A stretch of DNA of 64,000 nucleotides from Bicyclus anynana (lineage: Eukaryota > Arthropoda > Insecta > Lepidoptera > Nymphalidae), in contig NC_069110.1 of the NCBI RefSeq assembly GCF_947172395.1, forward strand, positions 5,710,127 through 5,774,126, in the 5' to 3' direction. The number at the start of each line of letters is the position of its first letter. Positions within the stretch are counted from its first letter, which is position 1. Below the pieces are notes generated by a model. The model was given only the letters and a program-made list of their open reading frames with translations, did no database searches and was not told the DNA's origin. Of the stretch, positions 32,495 through 40,942 are shown in pieces. The translations under genes and the position numbers were made by a program.

Positions 32495-32800
32495 GGCCTC
32501 CGTGACGCAGTGGTATGCGCGGTGGATTTACAAAACGGAGGTCCTGGGTTCATTCCGCGGATTGGTCGATTGAGATTTACCAGGCCAGTGGAAGGCATTT
32601 GTCGTGGCTAGTTACCACCCTACCGGCAAAGACGTACCGCCAAACGATTCAGCGTTCCGGTACGATGTCGTGTAGAACTGAAAGAGGTGTGGCTTTTCAT
32701 CCTCCTCCTAACAAGTTAGCCCGCTTCCATCTTAGACTACACCATCATTTACCATCAGGTCAGATTGTAGTCAAGGCCTAACTTGTAAAGAATCAAAAAT
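32495..32800 (+). repeat. SINE-B copy, near full length
   Basis: Starts GGCCTCCGTGACGCAGTGGT (box A), then GGAGGTCCTGGGTTCATTCC (box B, one base off consensus), GTGGCTAGTTACCACCCTAC, CGGCAAAGACGTACCGCC, TTCCGGTACGATGTCGTGTA, ATCCTCCTCCTAACAAGTTA, CATCATTTACCATCAGGTCA and CTAACTTGTAAAGAATCAAA. It is the most complete copy of the family here. The 88-codon frame at 32515-32781 merely translates the SINE. Confidence 0.9.
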
Positions 32801-32912
32801 TTCTAAGCCCGCTAACGCACATTGTAGCAGTGTCGAGGGTATAAGCACCTGTCCTTTCTCCTGTAAGGAGGGAGCCTTGGCCCTGTAATTAAAGTAGATT
32901 GATAATGATGAT
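32801..32912 (+). repeat. SINE-D 3' end
   Basis: TTCTAAGCCCGCTAACGCAC, TGTAGCAGTGTCGAGGGTAT, TTTCTCCTGTAAGGAGGGAG, CCTTGGCCCTGTAATTAAAG and TTGATAATGATGATTA match the SINE-D tail layout. It abuts the SINE-B with no spacer, so SINE-B may have inserted into an older SINE-D. Confidence 0.6.
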
Positions 32913-33598
32913 TATAATAACACAATATATTTATTTCTGTTAGTGATCTGAATTAGGTAACTATTATGAATAATGAGCTTTAAAATAAAGTCAGTTTTAA
33001 CTCACGTCAATCTAATAAACTATCAAAGTAGGTGCGTAATGGAACCAGTTAGTATATAATAATAAATAAACAAATGCTCGCATTGGGCACAACGGGGGCA
33101 CTCGCAGATTGATTGACATGAAAATACAGATTATGTGCACGATTACTCACACATTCATGATTATTTATTCCGATTGCACGTTAGCTCGTGAGGGGCAAAT
33201 GTTACGAACGCCAAGCGTAAAAATAGAAATGCATGGTAGAGTAATTGCCAAAATACTTCATACATTACTATGAATACATCTTTATATAGTATACAGCAAA
33301 CGCAAAGATTTCTTCAAATACGCATGATTTGAAACAATAGACAGAGTTATTCTACGTAAAGTATTTTTAATTGGAGATGAAACAAAAATGCTGTCTGATC
33401 CCTTTGAGGTATGCAAACAATGCATACTGTGAAAATAGAAGCCGCTTATAGATCATATATCATATCTCATTATTTTAAGGATAGCTACTATGTTCTAAAA
33501 ATTTAAACAAAAAATTAAAAAAAGTCACGCGAAGTCGCTAGTTCACCATAAAACAATGTTTGATAATATCTTTTTTGTGTAAAGATGAATACGGAACC
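32913..33598. other. unassigned DNA
   Basis: No recognised gene or repeat, apart from a tiny Rep-P-like end (GTCACGCGAAGTCGCTAGTT) near 33524-33543. Confidence 0.45.
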
Positions 33599-33599
33599 G

Positions 33600-33715
33600 A
33601 TTGCTTCCATGTTTCATTGTCATTATGAAATGCATCAATTGTATAGTAACCTCGACCTAATAAAACACGTTAAATAAGATCTTGTTCAAACTTATGTAAC
33701 TGACATCTTTTTCGG
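33600..33715 (-). repeat. LINE-J 3' end, strongly decayed
   Basis: TGCATCAATTGTATAGTAAC with CTCGACCTAATAAAACACG is the reverse of the block that encodes YYTIDEF in the better copy at 36.3 kb. No frame survives. Confidence 0.5.
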
Positions 33716-33734
33716 AATCATAGGTAAACCTAAA

Positions 33735-33898
33735 GAGACTACCTCGTGGTCCAGTAGTTATCCTTTGCGATAAAGATTATGAATCACAAAGTTTTGGGTT
33801 CGATTTTTGTGTTGGGATATTAAATATTGATTTTTTCCTTTTTCTCACAAATATTCACTATCAGTTCGGAGATGAGAAGTTAGTGGTGTTATAACTTC
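33735..33898 (+). repeat. tRNA-like SINE head (SINE-D-like), decayed
   Basis: CCTCGTGGTCCAGTAGTTAT (box A-like) and AAAGTTTTGGGTTCGATTTT (box B-like), then GTTGGGATATTAAATATTG, resemble the head of SINE-D at 56.2 kb. The remainder is decayed and ends where a reversed SINE-A starts. Confidence 0.45.
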
Positions 33899-34162
33899 AT
33901 CATTAACAAACCATATTCGGCGCACTGCTTAACTCGAGTCTCCTCTCAGAATGAGAGGGGTTAAGCCAATAGTCTGCCACTCTGGCCCAATGCGGATTGG
34001 CAGATTTCACACACGCAGATAATTAAGAAAACTCTCTGATGTGCAGGTTTCCTCACGATGTTTTCCTTCATTGTTTGAGACACGTGATATTTTATTTCTT
34101 AAACTGAAAATTTGGAGATGCATGCTCTGGACCAATTTCGAACCTACGCCCTCCGGAATCTC
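33899..34162 (-). repeat. SINE-A lacking its head
   Basis: Minus strand: the body AAATATCACGTGTCTCAAAC, AACATCGTGAGGAAACCTGC, GCCAATCCGCATTGGGCCAG, the hairpin CCTCTCATTCTGAGAGG and the GAGTTAAGCAGTGCGCCGAA tail. The box B area survives in part (GGGCGTAGGTTCGAAATTGG) and box A is gone. CAGTTGTGTGCATTTTAAG is deleted. Confidence 0.8.
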
Positions 34163-34567
34163 ATTTCATCAACTCAATCGTTCAAAAACAAATTTTTCTA
34201 TAGAAATACAATATACATTCCTCTATTAAGTAATACATAACATTTTGAAAGCCGACGCAGTGTTTTTTTCGCAGTTCCCAAGGCAATCAATCCAAGTAGT
34301 ATTGAATATTAATCTTGGGCAGGTATTTAAAATGCAAACAAATAAGTAGATTTAATTAAGAGCGGATATGGTAATATTACAGTATAAATGACCTCTGGTG
34401 AAAGTTATGTTTTGATCTACAGAAGTAGACTACATTAATGTGCCTCAATAGTGCAACCGTTAAAAGATGGAACTGCCAAAGGAATGGAACTGTCAATTTA
34501 TCGGAATTGTTTATGGTATATGCGTTAACTTATACATATAACTTTTGAAATTCACAAATTAAAATAT
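34163..34567. other. unassigned DNA
   Basis: No gene or repeat recognised. Confidence 0.45.
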
Positions 34568-34569
34568 TA

Positions 34570-34724
34570 AACGGTGAAGGAAAAATATCGTGACGAAACC
34601 TGCACACCAGAGATTTTTCTCAATTCTCTGCGTGTGTGAAGTCTGCCAATCTTCATTGGGCCAGCGTGGTGGACTATTGGCCTATCCCTTCTCATTCTGA
34701 GAGCAGACTCGAGCTCAGCTGAAT
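34570..34724 (+). repeat. SINE-A 3' half
   Basis: ACGGTGAAGGAAAAATATCG, AATTCTCTGCGTGTGTGAAG, CATTGGGCCAGCGTGGTGGA, the hairpin variant CTTCTCATTCTGAGAG and GACTCGAGCTCAGCTGAA. The copy starts mid-element (5' truncated) and is damaged at the 3' end. Confidence 0.85.
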
Positions 34725-34979
34725 AGGATGAAGGAATCATATAATGAATGAATGAAAATATTAAAAAAAACAATTATGATGATACGAGTAAAGTTTTCAT
34801 TAAAAAACAAAATATTGACTTGGACTTTTACTTTTAAAATGGCAATAGAGACAGACAGAATTACTTTCTTTGCGATATTATTATGGATATAAGTAATTAA
34901 GTAATGATTAATGAACAATGCTATCGCGTAACTCCAAACATATAAGTGCATCAGCGTAACAATTACTTACAATTAGTGC
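34725..34979. other. unassigned AT-rich DNA
   Basis: No recognised gene or repeat; contains a TACGAGTA octamer at 34783-34790. Confidence 0.45.
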
Positions 34980-35200
34980 TAAACACAGCGCAAAAACACG
35001 ACAATGTCGGACGGCCGAACTAAACTTTTTAAAATCGTTACGCTCAATTATTTTTACTACTTACAAACTATATAAATACTTGAAGCAGCTACAAATTAGT
35101 GTTAATTGAAAGATAAGGTACAGTCATGCGCGCACTTCAGTTAGTTCATACCAAGTCAATAGAGTGCATTCTCTAAAGTTACAGCGCTGTGTCATCGTTC

Positions 35201-35214
35201 GTTTCCATGGCAAC
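35201..35214. promoter_or_regulatory. RFX X-box palindrome (GTTTCCATGGCAAC)
   Basis: GTTTCCATGGCAAC fits the full 14-bp X-box bound by RFX factors (GTTNCC, two-base spacer AT, GGNAAC). In animals RFX sites of this quality often lie near the starts of ciliary genes. It sits in a GC-richer patch, about 34980-35290. Nearby starts with good context include plus-strand ATG at 35004 and minus-strand ATG around 35170, where a six-codon frame (MHSIDL) runs into a possible GTATGA donor. No ciliary protein is recognisable, so this is a site call only. Confidence 0.4.
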
Positions 35215-35455
35215 GTCGTTGTTTGTGACATTTTTAAAGGAGAATACCCACCGGCCAATACAACGTCGGCCCCGGGAACCCTGGTATACTCCCGTATAAA
35301 AATATAGTTATACATATAGTATACGAGTGTAAAATATCGTTTTTTAACCCCAGAACGTATTGTGTAGTCGATCTATACCGGGAAGTCCGTGTGGCTTTAT
35401 ATTAGGTGGTAAGATGACATTCTGACAGCATTTTTCTGTATAAACTTAGGACATC
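35215..35455. other. unassigned DNA
   Basis: The first part continues the GC-richer patch (CACCGGCCAATACAACGTCG, GGCCCCGGGAACC) and contains a TATAAAAA string at 35295-35302 without an initiator at the usual spacing. No gene is recognised. Confidence 0.4.
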
Positions 35456-35457
35456 CT

Positions 35458-35608
35458 GCACAGTGGCGTGCATTCATAAATGCGAAAATGTATGAAATCT
35501 AATCTGATGACACTTTTAAAACTTATTATTGGAAAAGGAATGTTCCCTTTAGTATACTGTGTACGTATTGTACCTACCCTAGTTAAAAATTTTGAGCATG
35601 CCATTGAT
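35458..35608. mobile_element. MITE-9-like element
   Basis: The left end CACAGTGGCGTGCA and the right end GAGCATGCCATTG are imperfect inverted repeats of about 12 bp. The right end with CCCTAGTTAAAA matches 57022-57105 (CCCTAGTTAAAAGCTTTGTG, CACGCCACTG). No coding capacity. The 61-codon minus-strand frame is incidental. Confidence 0.45.
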
Positions 35609-36262
35609 TTTACCACTACATCCAAAGCCAAATGCTCATAGGGATGATTTTCGAAGAATAAACTGAAATTATATTATATTTTACTAATGAACGGTTAAAC
35701 AAAATGTCCCTTAAAATAGCGTCTATCAAATTGAGACTAATTACTAATCTGAAAATGAAACAAGTCATTTTACATAAAGGTAGATGCCGCAACATAGTAC
35801 CTACCTATATTCGGACCAGATCTATAACATTGCTTATATTCGATTTTCTGTTATCCTTATATATCTCATGTTAAAATTTTCCTACGGTAGTTTTAGAATA
35901 CGAGAGTTAATATACTAAATTGCATATAACTAATCTGCATTACATCTGAGCGTTTTAAATGATGTTGCCTATTGTCATTAAGATTGGCACTATGGCAATG
36001 ACCAGCAAGAGAAAGTTTTACGCACAATAATGGGAACTCATTACAGACTCATCTAGTGAAATCGTCACCTTTTCGTTTGTGGAAATATTTCGCACCTAAT
36101 AATACAAAGTAAATGCAAGGTTTATTTAAAGACAAGATTGTAAAATTTATAAGTACATAGGTACTTAAACCGTACAAAGAACAATCTATACGCGTAAAAT
36201 TTAACCAAGAAAGAATAGTATTTAAATCAATTTCAAGTATGAGATTTTAAGTATATAATATT
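35609..36262. other. unassigned AT-rich DNA
   Basis: No gene or repeat recognised. Confidence 0.45.
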
Positions 36263-36300
36263 ACTAGCGGACATCTACGAATGAGCAAGTATTAATCCAT
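36263..36300. repeat. retroelement end fragment
   Basis: TTACTAGCGGACATCTACGA begins like a reversed Rep-P and stops within about 20 bp, where LINE-J starts. Confidence 0.35.
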
Positions 36301-36302
36301 TT

Positions 36303-36712
36303 TGTAAAAACTGGGATGGACATGCCAAATGGCATAGCTTTAAGCAATGTGTTAAAAAAAAATTACTAGGCCGAAGTTACTACACCATTGATGAGTTCCT
36401 CAATAATAAAGATGCTTGGAGGACGTTGATCAGCTTCCACCTTCACACAGGAAGTAAAACTATAAGAAATTGTAATGTTGTCATCAATTCTAAATTATAG
36501 TATTGTATGATTTTTTTAAAAGAGCAACTGTTGAGTTTCTTTCCGGTTTCTTCTCAGCAGAACCTGCCTTCCGAACCGGTGGTAGGATATTTTATAATTC
36601 TAATACATTAGATGGCGATGAAGCGTGAAATTACAATAAAATTATACATTTCCTATCCGTGATCCAACTACATATATTTTATATCTATAAATAAATAACT
36701 ATAACAGATATC
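36303..36712 (+). pseudogene. LINE-J (jockey/CR1-like) 3' end with ORF C-terminus
   Basis: An open frame from 36303 to the TAG at 36498-36500 encodes the C-terminal end of a retrotransposon ORF, including GRSYYTIDEFLNNKDAW. That C-terminal signature is widespread in lepidopteran jockey/CR1-like ORF2 products. The 3' UTR follows with CAACTGTTGAGTTTCTTTCC, GGTTTCTTCTCAGCAG and ACCTGCCTTCCGAACCGG. It ends in an AAATAAATAA tail near 36700. The insertion is a 5'-truncated copy, as is usual for LINEs. Related 3' ends occur at 33.6, 51.6, 55.1 and 57.6 kb. Confidence 0.8.
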
Positions 36713-36969
36713 TTACAACGATAAGGAACGAACCTAATCTATAATTCTAACAACGAAAGTATGTTACTTTCCTTTTCTCCGATTATAACAGCTATTATGA
36801 ATGGCGACCTGCATGTCATTTAAAACGCAATGTTGCAATCGAGTTATATTTTGCACTAGCTTATACACTCGTCACTCGGCATGTTGCTGCCACAGAAGTT
36901 AGTTTCCTTTAATATTAAATATTTGCCATATCTTTTTAACATTACCAATACTTCCATTCTCCTCCAATT

Positions 36970-37068
36970 AAACTAAAAAGACTGGTAGGAGTGGGTACGA
37001 CAATTACGACAAAACACAGTCATCGGGGTTCGTCTCACTACCTCTCGGTGCCGAAGTATTTAGAAAAA
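36970..37068 (-). repeat. SINE-E fragment, reversed
   Basis: AAGACTGGTAGGAGTGGGTA with CGACAATT is the reversed SINE-E body (TTGTACCCACTCCTA...CAGTCTT). It is followed by a reversed tRNA-like head that is badly decayed. Confidence 0.5.
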
Positions 37069-37224
37069 AAATCCATGTTTCTATACATGATTATTTGATT
37101 GTTTGTTACGATGGAACCAAGTTTGATTGTTGTTTGAGTTTGTTGTGGGCTCTTCTCGGACCAAGGCATGTTTGGAATCCTCGTACCTTTAGTTTTCGAG
37201 CAATTATTATCACCATCATCTAAT

Positions 37225-37306
37225 AATATTATTACCTGACGTTTCGAAAGTGCTTGTGAAGTAAGCTTAATTGAAATAAATGAATGTTGACTTTGACTTA
37301 ACTCAA
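37225..37306 (+). repeat. LINE-J-type 3' tail
   Basis: GTGCTTGTGAAGTAAGCTTA, ATTGAAATAAATGAATGTTG and ACTTTGACTT form the terminal sequence also seen at 44.69 and 51.66 kb. Confidence 0.6.
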
Positions 37307-37440
37307 AAACTACTGGACCGATTTTAAAAACTCTTTAATGATTAGACTAACTATCGTCGCCAAGAAGACTCAGTGAAGATATAAGTTTAATCCCCATATT
37401 CTCACGGGAACAGGAACTACGAATATTACGCGAAGTAGTG
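37307..37440. repeat. Rep-H-like copy, forward
   Basis: CTCAAAAACTACTGGACCGA, TTTTAAAAACTCTTTAATG, AATCCCCATATTCTCACGGG and AACAGGAACTACGAATATTA follow Rep-H. The terminal CAGCTAGT is missing. Confidence 0.5.
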
Positions 37441-37499
37441 TATTACAAAACTAATCTAAGTTTGTTAGTTTGTTACGCTTCCAAAGATTCTTTAAAATC

Positions 37500-37720
37500 A
37501 TCCTACATTATAATTGCGAAAGTTTGTATGGATGTTTTTCGGATGTTTATTACTCTTTGACGCTGTAACTACTGAACCAATTTGGCTGAAATTCAAAACG
37601 AAGATAGATGATACCCTGGATTACACATAGGCTACATTTTATTCCGAAAAAATGCATGGTTTTTGCGAGATTTACAAAAAACTGATTTCCACGCGGACGA
37701 AGTCCCGGGCGTCCGTTAGT
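37500..37720. repeat. Rep-P copy, well preserved
   Basis: ATAATTGCGAAAGTTTGTAT, CTTTGACGCTGTAACTACTG, AACCAATTTGGCTGAAATTC, GATACCCTGGATTACACATA, TTCCGAAAAAATGCATGGTT, TTGCGAGATTTACAAAAAAC and TCCACGCGGACGAAGTCCCG with GGCGTCCGTTAGT. It has the complete order of the family in the same orientation as 11.05-11.38 kb. Confidence 0.75.
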
Positions 37721-38328
37721 AACACATAATAGGTAGGTACATCATAAAATATATTGACAACATACTGCAAGTATCCACAATATCTGCAATATGTTGATAT
37801 TGAGAGTACACACTCGTTATTCATGTTGTAATCATTAAAATATGTTTCATAATAACTGAGTAACCTTGAAACAATCTTCGTAAGCTCAAAAGCTTCATTG
37901 ACAAATTGAATGTTATTAAAAAGAAATGGTTTTGTTATCATTTACAAATAGAATCCGACAACCACGCAACCGCGCAGCTGGTTTGTCCGGCAACCGGTTG
38001 CGTTATGTAACCATGCCTACGTTATCAAAACAGTTGTCAATGTCGTTATGAAATCTATACATCTACTAAAATAAAATCTACTTTTAAGTCGCGAGGGACA
38101 TAAATCTTGTATTAAATTAAGAAATAATAAGATATATGATTAGAGGTAATTACGTGTATCGAAAAACAGCTTTATACTGTTCGAACTAACTGGGCATATA
38201 ATAAATCTACTGTGTTTTTTTATTATTTTACTATGCAATGTATCACATCTACTATATTTTATTCAATCTCATGCATAGACAACAATTGAACTTTCAAGCA
38301 AAATAATCACATCTGATAGTGATGGTTA
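37721..38328. other. unassigned DNA
   Basis: AT-rich apart from the GC-richer part 37950-38035 that holds the Grainyhead-like palindrome. No gene is recognised. Confidence 0.45.
37990..38001. promoter_or_regulatory. Grainyhead-like palindrome (GCAACCGGTTGC)
   Basis: GCAACCGGTTGC is a perfect 12-bp palindrome containing AACCGGTT, the preferred site of Grainyhead/CP2 factors. A related half site (CAGCTGGTTTG) lies about 12 bp upstream. The local G+C is higher than around it. This may be part of an epidermal or epithelial enhancer, but a single site cannot show function. Confidence 0.35.
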
Positions 38329-38419
38329 CAAATTATAACATTATCTTACGCTTGCCTACTCGCATCGAAGCAGCGTGGCAGACTTAAGCTCCATATATCC
38401 TCTCTTACAAGAGGTCTGC
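38329..38419 (+). repeat. SINE-D-like 3' end fragment
   Basis: CTTGCCTACTCGCATCGAAG, CAGCGTGGCAGACTTAAGCT and CCATATATCCTCTCTTACAA with GAGGTCTGCAG follow the SINE-D tail consensus. The end is cut by MITE-3. Confidence 0.55.
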
Positions 38420-38571
38420 AGGCTAATTCACTATCTTTGACGTGTGCTAGTTGATATAAACGAAATTGAGATTCTATGTAACAAATGTCATCCGGTGCCT
38501 ACTGGTGGTTAGCATACAGTAAGTAGATGATATTTCTCAATAGATTTGAAGACCAAAATAGTGAATAGGCC
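38420..38571 (+). mobile_element. MITE-3 copy, forward
   Basis: The ends AGGCTAATTCACTATCTTTG and CCAAAATAGTGAATAGGCC are inverted repeats. The interior GTGCTAGTTGATATAAACGA, GATTCTATGTAACAAATGTC and ATCCGGTGCC matches 23415-23576 read on the minus strand. No coding frame. Confidence 0.75.
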
Positions 38572-38574
38572 AGC

Positions 38575-38778
38575 TGGCACTGTAGCCAATTGGCTTGTCG
38601 ATTCTCTTTCTACAAACGCTAATGCTTCGAAAACTAACAAAATGTATTGAAATGACAGAACTGATCGATAATTTGATCACGTGACCTGTCGATAATGTCA
38701 TTCCCATACACAATTTAGTTTTCGAAGCGTTAACGTTTGTAGAAAGAGAATTGACATACCACATGGCTGCAGGCCCTG
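38575..38778. mobile_element. MITE-1 copy, hairpin
   Basis: The left arm at about 38600-38637 (GATTCTCTTTCTACAAACGC, AATGCTTCGAAAACTAA) pairs with the right arm at about 38714-38751 (TTAGTTTTCGAAGCGTTAAC, GTTTGTAGAAAGAGAATT). The ends carry CTGTAGCCAATTGGC and CATGGCTGCAGGCCCTGG. The loop side contains GATCACGTGACCTG. TIR sequence and size suggest a hAT-like non-autonomous element. It lies next to MITE-3 without spacer. The 75-codon minus-strand frame is incidental. Confidence 0.75.
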
Positions 38779-39021
38779 GATCCTTGATGATGATGATGAC
38801 TACTATTTTACTATTACAGCACTAATGTATCTTATTTTCGTAAATAATTTTTAATTTATTAAATTAGTCAATTGCCCCTTAGAGTCGAGTTCTATAATCA
38901 AAAGCAACGGAAGTGTTAACCAACTTTTAAAGTATATACTTTTGAAACCAGTTAGTCTACTTGTTACCCGAATGTTAATTAGAAATGAGATGACGTAGGG
39001 TGAGTGTAGTATATAATATGC

Positions 39022-39332
39022 CATGCCAATAGCCCAGTGGATATGACCTCTGCCTTTGATTCCGGAGGGTGTGGGTTCGAATCCCGTCCGGGGCATGCAC
39101 CTCCAACTTTTCAGTTGTGTGCATTTTAAGAAACTAAATATCACGTGTCTCAAACAGTGAAGGAAAAACATCGTGAGGAAACCTGCATACCAGAGAATTT
39201 TCTTGCGTGTTTGAAGTCTGCCAATCCACATTGGGCCAGTGTGGTGGACTATCGGCCCGACCCCTCTCATTCTGAGAGGAGATTCGAGCTCAGCAGTGAG
39301 CCGAATACGGGTTGGTAATGATGATGATGAGC
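39022..39332 (+). repeat. SINE-A, near full length
   Basis: AATAGCCCAGTGGATATGAC (box A), GTGTGGGTTCGAATCCCGTC (box B), CCAACTTTTCAGTTGTGTGC, AAATATCACGTGTCTCAAAC, AACATCGTGAGGAAACCTGC, the hairpin CCTCTCATTCTGAGAGG, GAGCTCAGCAGTGAGCCGAA and GGTAATGATGATGATGAG. AATTCTCTGC is deleted. The 139-codon minus-strand frame at 38851-39270 is mostly the antisense of this SINE and is rejected as a gene. Confidence 0.92.
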
Positions 39333-39838
39333 CTTACTTGCCCCGCCAGCCAATTCGTTTTTACACTCTTAACCAGGAAAAGAAAGTAACATTACTTAAG
39401 GAGACGTTGTGTCTTAACTAAATGCATCATAATATTTGCTGTGCTAAACCCACAGAACAGACAAGGCTAAAAGCTAACGCTCTCAGCAATAGAAGTAGCA
39501 AGGGGGCATGGCCCGCGTACACCCGGGTGTGCGGAACATCGCAAGCGTATCCGCGCATGTATTAGCAGTCTTGTTTTGTTCTCTGACAAAAGGAATAAAC
39601 AATATTCAACTCTAAAGTAAGGGTGACATATTTCATTTTTCACTAAATATTACAGCCATTTAAGCCACGCCCCTGGGTACGCTGGTTTCAATACAAAGAA
39701 TTGACACTTTATAAATCTAGTTACCTCTTATATCTGTGGCTAAACCATTAAATATTTCATGATTTATTTTGAACACGGCTTAAAACCTGCAACCCGTCTT
39801 CTTGTTTAAGAAGTTTGTGGTATAAAATTAAATCCATA
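39333..39838. other. unassigned DNA
   Basis: A GC-rich spot at 39506-39550 includes the 12-bp palindrome ACACCCGGGTGT (39520-39531). Otherwise no gene or repeat is recognised. Confidence 0.4.
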
Positions 39839-39839
39839 G

Positions 39840-39985
39840 TTCGGCAGCGCGCCTCCGCTCTTAGTGCCAATTGCGATCACTCTCAACAATTATTACAGAT
39901 AATAAAACGATCAAGGCCCCATTCAGTTCATTCTTTATCGCATTTATAAAATTGTATCAAGCATGGACCTTGAAGCAAAGCGGTA
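39840..39985 (+). promoter_or_regulatory. candidate plus-strand promoter and first exon
   Basis: A GC-richer lead-in (GGCAGCGCGCCTCCGCTC) is followed by ATAATAAAAC at 39898-39907, then CATTCAGTTC, whose CAGT fits the arthropod initiator, with its A at 39925. An ATG in good context (AAGCATGG) at 39963 opens a frame MDLEAKR that runs into GCG|GTAACA, a tolerable splice donor. The TATA-like string is only about 25 bp upstream of the proposed start, which is short. No downstream exon was identified. Weak, but all elements are in the right order. Confidence 0.22.
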
Positions 39986-40121
39986 ACATTTAAGTAGAGT
40001 GAATGCATTTATGTTAGTTAATATATTATATTATTACAAAAGTGACACGTTATGTATCACTATATGGCTTCAGATTACGCGGCCCTGGGTTCGAGTCTTG
40101 GGACGGGCTATGAAATATATA

Positions 40122-40336
40122 ATACCAGCGGATGCCCGCGACTTCGTCCGCGTGGAATTCTGTTTTTCGCAAATCTCGCAAAAACCGTAGATTTTTTCGG
40201 GATAAAGGTAGGGTATCCCAGGTATAATATCTATTTTCATTTTAAATTTCAGCCAAATCGGTTCAGCATTTGCGGCGTTAACGAGTGACACAAACAACCA
40301 TACAAAATTTCGCGTTTATATTATTAGTAGGATTGC
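40122..40336. repeat. Rep-P copy, near complete, reversed
   Basis: ACCAGCGGATGCCCGCGACT, TCGTCCGCGTGGAATTCTGT, CGCAAATCTCGCAAAAACCG, TTTTTTCGGGATAAAGGTAG, TTTCAGCCAAATCGGTTCAG, GTTAACGAGTGACACAAAC and CGCGTTTATATTATTAGTAG give the full reversed order. Just upstream, CTGGGTTCGAGTCTTGGGA (40085-40103) looks like a tRNA-type box B arm. Frames of 63-78 codons here are repeat-derived. Confidence 0.8.
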
Positions 40337-40379
40337 CTTCTATGAAAAAATGCTAAAAAATATAAACAAACTTGTTTAA

Positions 40380-40530
40380 ACTTTTCCACTTGTCTGTCTG
40401 TTTGTCCGGGTTAATTATGAAATGGCTGGATGAACTTTAATGGGATTTTCACTAAAAGTTACAGGATATTCGACATAATATAGGAATTGTGGAATTTCGC
40501 GGATGAAGTTGCAGACATCAGCTAGTGAAC
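40380..40530. repeat. Rep-H/P-like copy, diverged
   Basis: TTTAATGGGATTTTCACTAA, AGTTACAGGATATTCGAC and TTCGCGGATGAAGTTGCAGA with CATCAGCTAGT end like the family. The front is decayed (CACTTGTCTGTCTGTTTGTC). Confidence 0.55.
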
Positions 40531-40644
40531 TTTATATCATCTTCCACTTGTATAGATTTTTATCAGACGACGCTCTCTTGTCCCACTGTAGCACACGCTT
40601 TCAAATTCAAATTGATATAGATTATTTAAAAGTATAGATAGAGA

Positions 40645-40942
40645 ACCGTGATAGCCCAGTGGGTATGACCTCTGCCTCCGATTCCGAAGGGTGTGGGTTC
40701 AAATCCGGTCTGGGCATGCATCTCCAACTTTTCAGTTGTGTGCGCTTTAACAAATTGATTATCATATTTCTCAAACGGTGAAGGAAAACATCGCGAGGAA
40801 ACCTACATACCAAATAATTCTCTGCGTGTGTGAAGTCTACCAAACCACATTGGGCTAGCGTGGTGGATTATAGGCCTAACCCTTCTCATTCTGAGAAGAG
40901 ACTCGAGCTCAGCAGTGAGCCGAATATGGGTTGATAACGTTT
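40645..40942 (+). repeat. SINE-A, near full length, hairpin variant
   Basis: ACCGTGATAGCCCAGTGGGT (box A), GTGTGGGTTCAAATCCGGTC (box B variant), CCAACTTTTCAGTTGTGTGC, CTCAAACGGTGAAGGAAAAC, AACATCGCGAGGAAACC and AATTCTCTGCGTGTGTGAAG. The hairpin CTTCTCATTCTGAGAAG lies at 40882-40898 and the second hairpin GCTCAGCAGTGAGC at 40907-40920. Both arms of the first hairpin differ from the majority form. Confidence 0.9.

Noticed and set aside
35295..35302. TATAAAAA as a core promoter
   Set aside because: No CAGT-type initiator lies 25-35 bp downstream, and the string is embedded in TA-rich DNA.
38851..39270. 139-codon minus-strand frame, the longest in the window
   Set aside because: Most of it is the antisense of a SINE-A (box B arm, ACGTGATATTTAG and hairpin motifs are visible). 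The same peptide strings recur in frames over other SINE-A copies (17.9, 19.1, 27.2, 34.0 and 40.6 kb).
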